Below are positions 45,736 through 58,211 of a stretch of 64,000 nucleotides of DNA, piece after piece; within the stretch, counting starts at the first letter, position 1; each line of letters starts with the position of its first letter. The notes under the pieces were generated by a model, which had not been told where the DNA came from, searched no databases, and saw only the letters and a list, made by a program, of their open reading frames with translations. Source of the stretch: Ridgeia piscesae (Eukaryota; Annelida; Polychaeta; Sabellida; Siboglinidae). Made by a program: the position numbers and the translations under genes. The stretch covers positions 515,001 to 579,000 of the forward strand of contig JAODUO010000044.1 in the NCBI GenBank assembly GCA_025642075.2. The letters are read 5' to 3'.

Positions 45736-46224
45736 GAAATCCAAGATGGCTTCCATCCGGTCAAGGACTTTTGAAAGAGAAGGGAAGATGTGGGGTTTTT
45801 GAGTTTGCATTTATACAGTAAGTAAATAAGTAGAAAAAACAATACTTGTAAACTACGTTCAATTAATTTTTTTTTAACGTCAAAACCCTTTTACTTTGGT
45901 ATTGCTGTACTTTAAGAAACTACATAAGGATATCTTGCAGTAAAAAAATTGGTGATGAATGTATGACAAGAGGACTAATTATACGTCAAGACATGCTCTT
46001 TTGAGTAGCTGTAACTTGAATAGTTATCACATGAAACCACTTAAAACATGTCAACACAAATAATTTTACCCTGAAAAATTGTAATTTGTGGCCATTTCGT
46101 TGAGCCAAATGGCACCATAACACAATTAAAACACATTTAGAGGTAACCAATTAAACGTTCATGTTATGCTACATATTGTTACGACATTGTAGCTGATGAA
46201 TCAATGTGACATTGAGAAATATGA

Positions 46225-49060
46225 TCAGTCAGAATCACAGCATTCTGCCTCACTAGATTCAAACGAGCCACCCCACCCCCTCTGTATGTAATCATCTCCC
46301 TCATCCTCACCCTCCTCATCGCTGTCATCTTTCCCGCTTTGTTCTGCTGGCCCCGGAGCAGGTAAGAGCGTCGGGAGAACAGTTCGAGTGTGGCGGACAA
46401 GGCGACAGCGGCCACCCGCCAGCTCCCAGCCATGTCTGAGTGGCGAGGGGTGCTTTAGGGACGGGTGGCGCATCAAATACACCAAGTAGTTGGCGCGGAG
46501 GCAGTGTTGGAGGTAGATATCTGCATCTGGAGCGAGACGGATGAATGATTTGTTCTTCATTCTCTTCCACTTCCCGGCACGGGCTTCAGCTATGGTGCTA
46601 CTCTTGTTGTCGCCGTAGATGACATGTCGTGTGAACTCGAAGAGCTGCTCTACCACCTCCTCCTCAAGGTCAAGGCTCTCTCCGCACCGCGAGAGCTGCC
46701 GTCGCGCCACAGGGCTCTTCGCCAGCTGGTCATACACAGACTTCTTACCGTAAAAGCCTGAGTTGGCATCACAATACAGTCTGCCATCTCGTCAGTTACC
46801 AGGCCTCGGCAGAAGATCGTCTCCTGCTTTCTCTTGATACAGAGCATACCGGGCAGTTGCTGTGAGATGACCGCTGCCGCTATACAGGCATCTGTATTAG
46901 CCGCACCAATGACAACAGGGCCACGGTAGCGTGACTCGCGCAGAACTATGTAACTTGAGAAGAGAACAGTGTCAGCCTCAGACTGGTTAAAGCTGTACTT
47001 CTGCATCGGTTGCTAGGTTGACACGTTGGTGCAGTGGGAGCCAACTGAGTAGATAATCGACTCTGTACTAGGTCGGTCAGGTAGTTGCATATACATTTTT
47101 GCAGCCACCCCTTGTTGATGATGCTACAGAGCAGCGCTTTGAACGCTCTGGCACAGGGGAAAGGGTCTGCCAATTGCATGAAGGTGTTGGTGACATGTGC
47201 CTTACCCTGCACCCGCAGGTCTCGCTCGTCGTCTTTAGTCGAGTATGCTGCATCGTACGGGTCGTTCACACAGATGATGTGGTCAGCATCGCCATGGTGG
47301 GCAAGGGTGATGGACGACACCTTGTGCACGTAGTCCGATTACTTGCATGGGGTGCCATCTTGCGTCTGCCGATTGTCTGCTGTTGGAGTTGTCATACTCC
47401 AGATCATGCCCATGTCGAGGAGAGCGACCTTGGGTTCATGCAGGTCTACATATTGCAGAGAACTTCTGGATGAGCCTGCTCTTTCGCATCTTCCTGTATG
47501 TGCCGTTGGAGTGTAATAAGGTCATACTCTCATCGACTACACGGTGTTCCAGCAATTGGGGCAGGTCCACAAGTTGACTGACCTCAACCAGGTTGATCAC
47601 TGTCTTGAGAGCGGTCTGCTCCATTGCAGCAGCTGTCGCCGTAGGTTCCTCCCCGGGCTTCTTCGTGCCTGGTTTCTCGCAAACGTCAACCGTTTGCTCC
47701 GGATGCATGGAGGTAGGTATTCTTACTGAACACCCGCTTTAGCAAGAAACTCGTCAGTTGTTTTCCTCCTACGCAGCACGGGCTGAGATGAAGTTCGCAC
47801 CGACCTTACCAGACGCAGGCATGGCTGACTGTAGGGTGCGGAGGATGGCTGAGGCCGGGTCGAAAGGGAGGAGGTCGACCATGTATGTGACCAGGTCCTG
47901 TACGCATTGCTCAACTTTCCGCATCCCTTTTGGGCCGCATTCCATGTGCTTCCTCTTGGCATGTTTTCGATTGGCCAGGACGTTGTGAACCGCCCTAATC
48001 CGGACCACATTGTTCACATGGAGTGACTGAAGTCAGTACGAAGGTAGACGACCTGATCAACAGGGAAGGCAGTCAGCATAGCCCAGAAGTCAGGCAGCCA
48101 CCTCCCGTACCTATTGTTGTCGTACGCTACCATCCATGGCAGCATGGCGCGCAGAGAGCTGACGTACTCGTCCCAGTTGCAAACGTGGACTGCGTGCACA
48201 TTCTGCATCAGTACGTCCACCATGGACAGGAAGTCCTGACAGTCCGCCATATCACAGGTCTCAGGTCTGGGTGAAGATGTTGGTCAGGAGGATCTCGAGG
48301 TCAGCATCCAGTGCCGCATGTGCAGCAACGCGGGGTTCTTGGGAGAGACTCGCATCTCTCAGATTCTGAAGGTTCTCTCCCTTGTCGGGCGTGAGTCTTC
48401 CCTTCACCAGCTGACTCATGAGCGCCTCACACACGAGCCTCAAGCAACACAGCCCCCTCTTGTAACGTTTGCCTTTCAGCGCACGATTGCCCTTGGCAAT
48501 AACTCATTCAGCCACGAGTAGCTCTCCTAACTCACTCCGCTTGTATACTTTTTTATAGCCCTCATCATCACACATTGTGTTTGGAGGGGGCCAATAAAGG
48601 GCACAATGTCACATTATTTATTTGTGTCCTCGGCCTTTAGCTGGTAATGAGGACGTACACGGGATGATCTCCAATTAAGAAGGCGAAGGGCATGCGCTTA
48701 GTGGCGATGATTATAGTCAGCTTATCCATGATGTCCTTCACAACTGACTTGTTGGGCGGTTGACTGTAAGACATATATATGGAAACAAGCCTTGCTCCTC
48801 CCCAGCTGCATATTCAAGCCAGCGTGAAACCCGTTATAGGAAGGGATAAACTGTTCGGCTGCTTCAGGGCGGTCACCTTTCCGTCCGCGCGAACAAGGGA
48901 TGAATAATGCTCGGCTTGCGCTGAAACTCTGTACTTGAGGAGAACGTAGCGGGCATAGAGCGTGTGGGAGGATGGTTCTATATGGCGTAACTGCCTGCAT
49001 CTCAGACGCCTTCTCAGTCAATGCCTGCGACACAGTCTTTGATGCGCGCATGTTCATCAC
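46225..49060 (-). pseudogene. Remnant of an unnamed repeat-borne protein gene (QSEADT family)
   Basis: Minus-strand frames joined across shifts give one long protein of a family I recall as very abundant in corals, molluscs and other invertebrates but without a name or function. Blocks in order: 'QFIPSYNGFHAGLNMQLGRS' and 'KRMPFAFLIGDHPVYVLI'; 'DIVPFIGPLQTQCVMMRAIK'; 'SELGELLVAE' stop 'VIAKGNRALKGKRYKRG'; 'WDEYVSSLRAMLPWMVAYDN'; 'KHMECGPKGMRKVEQCVQDL'; 'LLHSNGTYRKMRKSRLIQKF'; 'GDADHIICVNDPYDAAY'; 'QKYSFNQSEADTVLFSSYIV' and 'GAANTDACIAAAV'; then an intact 170-codon C-terminal frame with 'EVVEQLFEFTRHVIYGDNKS', 'RANYLVYLMRHPSLKHPSPL' and an acidic tail. At least six frameshifts or stops separate them. 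The EADT...DTD pattern looks like a nuclease or PIN-like fold, which is inference only. Confidence 0.7.
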
Positions 49061-49368
49061 TACAAAGGTAAGTGTGCTTCATTGTGCTAAACAAGAAATG
49101 TGTATGCTCGTTAAAAAATACAGCCAATATAGTCCTCATCCCAAAAGGAGCTCACTTCTACAACCAGTATTCATCATGTCCGGCAGCTCCCTTTACATTA
49201 GTTGGGTCCAGGACTTCGATTCATTAACCATTATATATTACCTTGCAGATAGTCCTTGAATGACCTTGACCTTTCCACGTGACCTTGACCTTAATTCGAT
49301 CTGTCACCGTCATAAATTGCATCAGCGCATCGATTTAGCCGAAATACTGTGTCTTGGCCAACGTACCC

Positions 49369-49620
49369 CGAAAAAGCGTCTTCGTACAAGCTTCTAGGTG
49401 CTCTGGTTCAAAAGTTACATTTTCTTTGTACCATAAAGGCAGCTGTCTCTGTCTTATGGGTCAAATTATGTCATAACGTCAAACTGATGTCAGAATCGGA
49501 ATCATCGTCGTGGACATACGCGAAAACGTGTCTTATACGTGCTTCTAGGTGTTCTGGTTCAAACGACTTACTCGAAAAAGTGTCTTTATACGTGATGTTT
49601 GGCGCATTGGTTCAAAAGTT
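49369..49620 (+). repeat. Three diverged copies of a 50-bp unit
   Basis: 'cgaaaaagcgtcttcgtaca' with 'ggtgctctggttcaaaagtta' at 49369-49417 recurs, diverged, at about 49517-49565 and 49570-49620. The right inverted repeat (49457-49502) lies between the first and second copies, so these belong to the same element end. Confidence 0.7.
49457..49502 (-). repeat. Right inverted repeat flanking the 46.2-49.1 kb gene remnant
   Basis: Inverted partner of 45689-45735, with 34 consecutive matching bases. Confidence 0.8.
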
Positions 49621-49702
49621 AATTGTGCGAGATGATGCCAGCGGCCATTTTGGATTTGGCACTCTGGCGGAAAATGCCAGCATTTTCGAGAGGGACCGGG
49701 GG

Positions 49703-51365
49703 TCTAAATATTTTTTTAATAGTCAGTAGAAATCAAATCAACCGTTAACAGCCAGAGAATGGTCACGAAAGTCCAATTCTACACCCTACTAATTATATTT
49801 TTGTCTATGTCATGACCAGAAGTAGAACGTATCACGTAAAGCTGTTCTTGATCAGGTGTATAAAAACGGTAGGTTTTACCTAGTTCAAATCTGAGGTCAA
49901 GAGTGTATATTTTTGTATTTAGTTAGACATTTAAAAATGATTCACCCTCACAGTCACACTGCCACCAGTCACACGTGTCAGTCATTGACATTGGTAATGT
50001 TCGTTCAGACTAGCACTGCTTTATGGATTGAAATGTTTAAAATACAAACATTGTGGAAACTAAAGAGCAGGTAATCGAATGATCCTAATGTCACGATATC
50101 GCTGTATCTACTTACTTCTGACAGGGGTATGATATTGAAGTATGAATGATTCAGTCATCTTTCGACGACATCAACTTGGTGTTGCTGCCGAATTTATGTG
50201 ATATAATCCTCCATTTTGTAAACATTGCTTCAAGGGGCATCATCATTGAGAAATTGCAGGAAATTTATAACCGATGCTTCTGTCCTTGTAACGTTGGCTC
50301 GCACCATTCCATAGCGAATCTTTCACGGTAAGGCTAAACAATAAATAGAAAATGAGAGTTTTGTCAAATCAGTATCTGCCATTTCTCTGGAGATCGAAGT
50401 TCAACTTAGTGCTGTCATCTGATTGATTATTTACTCCGAGTCACTCGGACGAGTGCGTCGTTCGAGTGATTCGAACGACATGATACACTTACGATTTTAC
50501 ATCCGATTTTGAGATACAAGTATGAATCGGATGGTTTCATCCGATTCACTCGTGCGAGTCTCTCATACGTGTATCATCCCCTTAAGCCTGTCCGCTAACG
50601 GTTTCACCAGGGCAGCGCATCGCTCGTCAGACATTCGTGTTTTTCTGCATCGGTTTATCACCTCTTGAAAATAAAGATCATGCCAGTGCATGCAGGGATG
50701 GCACTGCATCGTCTCTCAGCGTGATATATTTTCAAAAGCCAAACCGACATTGCAGGGAGCTGTCGAAATCTGTGTCGCCAAAATGACAGAAACACAGCGT
50801 CGAGTGCGCTGATGGCAAGGCCCAAGTTTGCTCGTTTTACGCAGATAAATCGACTCCACAGAGCACACCTTTTGACATAATCTGGGTAGTTGACATGAAA
50901 CGTCGACAAACAGGTTTTAGGTCCCTACTGCCTTCAATATAGTCACAATAGTAATGGAAATAGGATGGTCGTATTTGTCTTGAGGAGAGCTTTCAGGGGA
51001 TACATAGTTTTGTATATGGCAGATGACGTGTCATATTTTGGGCATTTTTGTGTAATTTATATCTAATCATTCCTTTAAATTGTGTTTTGTAGGTAAACAA
51101 CAGTATTAAGACATCCAGTTAGAACAGAGTTATGATCAACTATGTTTTGTGAATATAGGAACACTAAAATTAATGTATTTGACATAGATCCTGGACTGTG
51201 GGTATCCCTTTTATGATGGGGAAGCTGTGGATATACACTCATTCATATGGACCAATCTAGACAAAAATGCAACTAAATGACAAGTTTATCACGGTGAACA
51301 TTACAGAACAGACTTTAATAAATGAAACGTTTGGATATAACCGATTTGGGGCAGGTTTGAGAGAA
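49703..51365. other. Intronic DNA, nothing recognised
   Basis: No protein motif or RNA gene found. A patch at 50440-50570 is rich in 'gattcg'/'cgagtga' words on both strands, giving weak self-complementarity. It lies within the presumed 19-kb FN2-gene intron. Confidence 0.45.
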
Positions 51366-51731
51366 CCCATGAGTATGCTCTTTGATTATTCACTGTGTCA
51401 AGAGATTTATAGATTAGTAAGACATATTAAAACCAGATAACGGTCGAACTACTCCCATGTTATATGTCAAATCTTATATCCGTAGATGCATTACCTTTAC
51501 ATCTATGTATGAAAAATTCCCCCAAATATGAAGCCATGAGAATGCTGAAGTCTGACAGTCTGTGAAATTAATAAACAATTAAATGTATGTTAAACACCTG
51601 ATCAATATTTTATATGGGCGTTAGTGTACAATATGCTGATTTTCATGGGGGATGGTGTGTGTCATTACAACTGAGGGCGATAATAATGCAGATTTGGCGT
51701 GTTTTTTCCTTTAAACTGCCATAGACAAAAT

Positions 51732-52425
51732 GCATACTCATGGCTTCACTCATTTATGGGATCCAAACTCAGATAGATTATCACTTATCTAATACCGGGT
51801 AGTTCTTTTGACACTGTTACGGAAAGGATTCACGGAGGACACATATATGCTACTTTCCTGAAACAAATTCACAATTACTGCATGTCATATTTAATTTTTC
51901 AACCCTCACTTTAAAAGAAATGTCCATATAAATTGAAAATCAAACAATTAATGCCAAAAATGAAATAATCGTTGCCAAATCAACATGTGTACAATGATCA
52001 AAACTCTAGGCTTAAACTTTACTTGATTTTAAAATCATACATAGTCACTGAAGAATCGATGCATACTCATGGCTTCATGCATACTCAAGGCTTCACCCCA
52101 TGTAAGGGATTTTAACTCAGAGACAGATTGTTACCTATATCTACTACTTTTATAGACAATACTACTGTAATGATTGATGGAGTACACCTATGCTACTTTC
52201 CAAAGACAATTTCTCCATTACTGCATGTTAATATTTTAATTTTTACCCCGTTACTGTTTTTTTTTCTTTCAAAATGAAATAAAAATCGCTGAAATAATGC
52301 TAAAAAGTAAAGTGGTGGTGCCATGCCACACATGTAAACTGATCAAAACTATAGGATAAGACTCTTTTTATTTCAAAATTATACATAGTCACAGCACAGA
52401 GGAATTGATGCATACTCATGGCTTC
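51732..52425 (+). repeat. Two tandem units of about 335-345 bp
   Basis: The segment starting 'gcatactcatggcttcac' at 51732 is followed by a diverged copy starting 'gcatactcaaggcttcacc' at 52079. Shared blocks include 'tatgctactttcc', 'ttactgcatgt', 'gatcaaaact' and 'atacatagtcac'. A third start of the unit at 52410 abuts the gene remnant. Confidence 0.75.
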
Positions 52426-52488
52426 TGCAGCCTTTCATAGCCACAAAGAGGTATGAACCTACCGGAGGTGTTTACCTGTTTATTGCAG

Positions 52489-53932
52489 AATATGCCACCC
52501 AAGCGTGTGACATCTGCAGCTGAGAAGGATCTGTTGAGGTCCCAGAGGTATCGGGATGAGCACTCAAAAGACCCATAGTACCGAGCAAAGCGGGCTGCCC
52601 AGGCCAAAGCAGACTGGGCCACAAAAGAACCTGCAAATTACTCACCAGGGACAAAAGCCGGGAAGGCAGCCAACTTGGTCAAATGGCGACAGCGTCAAAG
52701 CGGTGAGTTGTTCTTCCCCCTCTTTTGCCTCTACCAACCAAATTACAAGAATGCATTTCTTTGAGTATTCAATACAAAATACTATGCAAAAGTTTAAAGT
52801 ATTCTAAAAACAATTGTTTAAACTGGTTAATTTCGCTAGCCCTTTATTTATGTCCCTTTTACTTGAACGTCCCTTTTTACACAGAGGCAAAGGTTGCTGC
52901 ATCAGCAAGAGCCAATATAGGAGCAGCTGAGGTGCGACAGTCCGGGAGACTGGCAGGCCAGCAGCCAGACCCAGCCACAGTGGTGACCCCAGAGACGTAG
53001 GCGAGTGACAGCAGAGCCTGCAAGTGACCCGGGATCATCAACCTCAAGGTACATTAATATGAACCCTCTTATTATAACCTTTGTAACCCTCATATGTTTC
53101 ATAACTTGTCTACTTATTTTATTTTAAAAGCTTACCATCTTGCTATTTAAATGTTTGTAACCTTCAACGTAGAACACCAAAATTAAAAGAACCACGATTC
53201 AGAAATGTGTAGAACATTATGTGCTCAATTTCCAATACTTCCTTTCTCTTCTTTCATGAATGCAAATTCCAATACTAAAAAAATTCCAGTAAATTAACTG
53301 TACATGTACTCTGTATGGTTTCCTTGCTTCATTTTCAGTATGATTGTAAAGATGCCCTTTAGCAAACTGCCAAAGGCCCGTCAGCTGATAATTCTCAGAA
53401 GGTGGTGAAATCACTGCGAACAGAGCTTCGGAAGACACCACCCACCGAGATGCTGGCCGCGGCCATACCATCACCTCATCGGGCAGCCATTGAGATTCTA
53501 ACTAACTTCAGCAACTGACACGTCCATAAAGGTACAGCCGCAGACGATAACGGACTGCAAGAATGATATTAAGGCAGGGAAGTTGCAAAATGTCCCTGGC
53601 ATAGCAAAGGCCTATGCTGCAGTACCGGGCCTATGCCTTCATATTTGCAGCACATCCTGTTTCAAGGATTGCTGCTACACCCAAGGGCTTGTTTTTCCTC
53701 CAACATGCCCTGGGTGGAAGAAAACAAAAGTGAGAGTATTGAAAGAGATGGAGAGAGAGGTAGTAATGGAGACAGAGAGAGGTGGTAAAGGAGCCCAGAG
53801 AGAGGTGTTAAAGGAGACACATACAGAGCCAGTGAAGGAGACAGAGAGAGAAGAGCAAGATATAATAGAGGAGATACAGAAAGAGGTCAAAGAGGCAACA
53901 CAGAGTGACAAAGAAGACGCGGTGAATGCACT

Positions 53933-53980
<48 letters not shown>

Positions 53981-53982
53981 GG

Positions 53983-54026
<44 letters not shown>

Positions 54027-54342
54027 AGAGTGGTGCAGAACAGGGAAGAGAAAGTGAACGACTATATTTTGGTGAAGTTCATGCCTCTTAAATCACAGGA
54101 GCACAAGCACTATGTTGGAAAGATCCTTGAGCCAGAATCAGATTATGAAGATGATGAGCTCTGTGTTTCCTTTTATCATCAATTTCGAAAAATGCTAGAG
54201 AAACCTGCAGTTAAAGATATTGCTCCTATAAAAAAATGACATTGTCATGTTTCTCCCTCAGCCAGAAAGCGTGCGTGGCACAAAAACAGTTGCTGCATGT
54301 CTGCATTTTGATGTGGACCTCAACAAATACAAATACCAGTAG
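52489..54342 (+). pseudogene. Remnant of a spliced, repeat-borne gene (MPPKR...ALRTEL type)
   Basis: Exon-like blocks on the plus strand: (1) 52489-52702, from ATG 52492 'MPPKRVTSAAEKDLLRSQRY', in-frame TAG at 52576, then 'YRAKRAAQAKADWA' and 'KAANLVKWRQRQS', donor gtgagt. (2) 52885-53048, acceptor 'ccctttttacacag', 'AKVAASARANIGAAEVRQ', broken by a stop near 52998. (3) from 53339, with 'QKVVKSLRTELRKTPP' and 'RAAIEILTNF' after a shift. (4) 53583-54342, a Glu/Lys/Arg-rich stretch swollen by (GA)n, then 'VNDYILVKFMPLKSQEHKHY' and 'VGKILEPESD'; after an A-run shift at about 54232, 'NDIVMFLPQP' and 'FDVDLNKYKYQ', TAG 54340-54342. The opening resembles the basic N-termini of multicopy, probably transposon-borne proteins of fish and invertebrates; function unknown. 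Confidence 0.6.
53932..54031. repeat. (GA)n microsatellite inside the gene remnant
   Basis: About 100 bp of GA with a few AGG/GGG interruptions, read as Glu-Arg repeats in the surrounding frame. Confidence 0.95.
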
Positions 54343-54812
54343 GCCTTAATTACACTCATTAGTTTGAGATCAATTCACTGAAGTGACGTTAACTACACTT
54401 ATATCTCACAGGCAATAGCCAATAAAATCGGTGCTGCAATATTCTAATCATTATAATCACCATGGAACAATGGGTGCTAGAACTGTAGTTGCAGTATCCT
54501 AAGGGTTAATTGATATTCTATTGCATGATGTTTATGAAGTACCCATTCTGCAGGTTTTGCCAGATTGCTAGTTTATGTTTATGTTTTGATGTTTAATGTT
54601 CAAATGAAAGATTTCAATGGATAAAGCAAAATATTGTAAGGCCTAATTAGGAAGCTTCAGTGAATTGGCCCAATGATTCCCTCATTGGTGGTTCAATGGG
54701 CCAATAAAATTGTATTTCATCAACCATATACATGTTTTTTGTATTTATTCAGACATTCTTCTATTTTAGTACATCAAAGGAATGTTTAGGTTGTTAGCAA
54801 TTCTTTCAGGAT

Positions 54813-55189
54813 GAAGCCGTGAGTATGCCTCATTTTCTTAGTTCCTAGATACATTGTTTTGAAGCTATTCAAGCCTTATCATAGAGCTGCATTACTTATG
54901 CACATATTCCATGGTTTTGGCATACCTACAAGTACATGTTTGCCATTTATAAAACATTTGTGTTAATAATCTACCAGAAAGTGTGAAACCGTGAGTATGC
55001 CATCATATCCTAGTAATAACAAATGTTTTAGACAATAACCACATGAATCTTCACAGCAGAGAGTTCAGATTGCTGAATAAACATATAAACACTTAGTAAT
55101 AATGTTGGGTAAGATCAGGGTTCTCATTTCTAACTTTCTCTGTTGTAGAGATACATAACAAAATACATTTTATGAAGCCATGGCTATGC
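54813..55189 (+). repeat. Right-hand cluster of the 16-bp 'gaagccatgagtatgc' motif
   Basis: Three forward copies at 54813-54828, 54985-55000 and 55174-55189, each with one or two changes. The left cluster, mostly in reverse orientation, is at 51366-52425. Confidence 0.75.
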
Positions 55190-55458
55190 ATAATTAAAAT
55201 ACCTCCAACTTTAAATATGATTGTCCTGATTCAATAACCTACCTTGTTGGATTCGTACACTCTTCTAGATACCCAGGGATGTATTATATAAGTGAACCAT
55301 ATTCTGACCTGGTAGAGGTAAGAACTAATAGAAGGTCATGTTTATGAAAAGGAATAGGTTTTTAGTGCATAAAATACTTTAACGAACGCTATACCTTAAA
55401 GTAAAAAAATATAATACATGTTTATTATTGAATCTCTAGCACATACACACACACAATA

Positions 55459-55461
55459 TAT

Positions 55462-55502
<41 letters not shown>
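55459..55502. repeat. (TA)n microsatellite
   Basis: About 20 TA units next to a short CA run. Confidence 0.95.
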
Positions 55503-55939
55503 TTTCATATGGAAGCAAATATATTGAAATAAACATTTTCCCATTTTTTAAATTTACTGGAGACGTTTTCGGTGTTTTCATATATTGTACATAGACAAAC
55601 AATGCAAATGACATATTGCATAGCGATAGGAGCTTTCTCATTATAGTGAATCACGCAGTACAACCTGTTTGTGGCAAACGTATACATGTGTTATGATTAT
55701 GTGCATTTAGACAACTTTTCAGATATAAGTGCATATCGAAACTACAATGTACAGCAATGTAAAATGCAAATCCAGTAAAAGACACATATGGCCTACAATA
55801 ACAATCGTGTCTAAATTCCTTCCTCTTACTATTACATGATGAATGGAACATATTAATATTCAATTAATTAGATGTCAAAAATATTAGATATGAGGAATTT
55901 GTATTAAATATCATTATCAATAAAATGACATGACGATAT

Positions 55940-56050
55940 GCAATGTTTCGGTCAATAAGCCCATGCCAGGGGTAATTTTGCACGGAGTGCAATACCTGTT
56001 GGGATCGAACCAACAACTAAAACCGAGACATTAGCAGATACTATTGTTAT
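55940..56050 (-). mobile_element. Possible tRNA-related SINE fragment
   Basis: On the minus strand 'gttgttggttcgatcccaac' resembles a tRNA T-arm/B-box with a perfect five-pair stem (GTTGG/CCAAC region), followed by a non-tRNA body 'aggtattgcactccgtgc'. No complete cloverleaf forms. Weak evidence. Confidence 0.3.
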
Positions 56051-57089
56051 AAACATACAATTTGTTTGATAAATTTATTCAATTACTCCAAAAAGCAAGC
56101 TAATTATTTTTGTAAGACTATGGTAACTTATCTCTTGGCCTAGACATTGCATGGGGTAGTGTAACAGCATTATTGACTGATAACATATCGCAGCAATAAT
56201 GTGGAAACAAATTAACAAGTGTTCTGAGGACTAATTCCAACAAACAGATACATATAAGTTAATAAAATCAAAACATTCACAAAATAGTACAGTGCATACT
56301 GGATATGTCAAATTTGGAGGAACCCAATGTTCAATTTGCATGAAATGTATGCTTTCCCAATGCACACACCAAACTATCAGCTACACAAAAATAATGCAAT
56401 GAGAGAAATATCAAGTGAGAGTATCTAAATCATTTAAAAATCACTTTACCAATATGGTAATAGTTATTTTATATATACCTTAACAATGTCCATGGACTGC
56501 AGTATACTTTTTGAGGAACCCTGGCATGGACATAAGTGAATCAGGGTCCATTATACTTACCGGTACACCATTGTGTTGTACTCGTTAAGTCTCATAATTC
56601 ATATTAATAAGTATGTTCATCATCTTCTTTTGGTAATCCAGTACCATCACTATTCACTGATTTTGTGAACAAGGGCTTCTACTGTTAGTTTGCACCGAGG
56701 TTCTAATGGGGCTATAAATAAGCAGTGGTACTTGTAGGCATGTATCCAAGAATGCCATGTCATTAGTTTTATAAGATGCCCTCTGTGCCTAGCAGTTATA
56801 TATTCTTCGGCACAGTGGGTGCATGCTTGCTGGATGTATATATATATATATAGCAGGGAAAAAACCTGGGATATCTATGAAAGCAAGTTGCAGATGGCAG
56901 TATGATGTATCATAGAATCGGTGGTGAGAAAGATGCAGCAGTGCACCTGCAGGAGGACCCCAACAGTCTCCAGGAGTGGGAGATAAATGTGAAATTCTAA
57001 AGATTGCAAATGAAGTTAAGCCCAACAACTCTGACTAGTATATTCATAATCACATATTATCCCTAGCCATAGACTACAACCCTAAATCG

Positions 57090-57480
57090 AAGTAAGAGAA
57101 CATTATACATTGACAAAGGGCGACCAATCCTGGAGAACGGCTACACAACACTGCAAAGCACCTAGGCATAACTATCAATAGCAAACTGTCCTGGAACCAC
57201 CAAGTAGATGCTGTCACAAAGAAAGCCAATATCACCCTATCTTTCTTAGACATAACACCAGCCGATGCCCAAGACCAGTCAAATTATACTGAACATTATC
57301 AAATCTTTGTTAGATCAACACTTGAATAGTTATACGCTTCTATCATCTGTGACCCCACCACCAAACAAAACATCAACAAACCGGAAATAGTGCAGAGGCG
57401 AGCCGCCAGATATGTACATAACGTATATAACTCTACACAGTGACTGGCGGCGGCAGCTAGGCTCACTGACACTGAATCCA
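57090..57480 (+). mobile_element. LINE reverse-transcriptase C-terminal fragment
   Basis: Plus-strand frames read 'HLGITINSKLSWNHQVDAVT' and 'KKANITLSF', followed after shifts by remnants of 'VKLYCTL' and 'QRRAARYV'-type sequence. This is the post-catalytic region of a LINE polymerase, with stops and frameshifts. Confidence 0.7.
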
Positions 57481-57489
57481 GGATCACTG

Positions 57490-57560
57490 TGATGTAAATA
57501 ATAATAATAATAGTTTATTTATCTCTCTGGGCAATCAAAAAGATTGAAATGGGTACATAA
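57490..57560 (-). mobile_element. LINE or SINE 3' tail
   Basis: On the minus strand 'tgcccagagagataaataaa' is followed by 'ctattattattattattta', a short 3' end with an (ATT)n tail, like the tail at 30775-30795. Confidence 0.4.
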
Positions 57561-57815
57561 AACATGCAAAGTATATTTGTTAAGATAGATTCAAATAATA
57601 TATAATTTAAGACATTAGCGTAAATATAAATTATAATGTAGAGAATATACGATATATGTATCTATAAAACTAATTAAAATAATTTAAGACATTAATTCTG
57701 CACGGGCTAAGTTGACATCCCTCTATACATACACCCAGCCAGCATGCACTCACTGACACTGTGCCACAGAACATTGATTTAGCTGCTTGAAACAAACTAA
57801 CACCCAAAACAGTAA

Positions 57816-57844
57816 ATGCTCCCTCTCAACTTGAGAGGGAGCAT
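57816..57844. repeat. Perfect 14-bp inverted repeat with one-base spacer
   Basis: 'atgctccctctcaa' C 'ttgagagggagcat'. It could form a cruciform or RNA hairpin. It may be the centre of an otherwise eroded palindrome. Confidence 0.85.
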
Positions 57845-58211
57845 ATCATTTGAGACTCAAGGCAAGCAGTGCATGGAGGCTTGAGAGCACTGACACAGGC
57901 AGTGACCGCTGATTTTAACCCGCACTTGCACTTTTTCTATAAACATTTCAAACCACTATTATTTATTATTACTTGAACTAGCGCACACCACCCATGAAAT
58001 CTGCATATTTTACGGTAGTGGATTACTGAAAGAAGAAGACAGCTGAGACCTGAATAGCCCACTCGTCTCTCAGGTCTCTCAGGTTGTTTACTCCAAACAG
58101 CCCAAACTTGGGCTAACGCAGGAGTTTGTAGTGCTTCTTGTGCGCATGCGTTTGGTTGTATGTATGTTTGTTTGTTTTTTTTATAACTTGTTTGTTTGTT
58201 TTACAGGCAAT

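Larger units (their letters stand above)
55190..57089. other. Non-coding DNA with a (TA)n run and a possible SINE piece
   Basis: No gene is recognised. It contains a (TA)n microsatellite at 55459-55502 and a tRNA-like B-box sequence at 55985-56045, listed separately. Confidence 0.45.
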
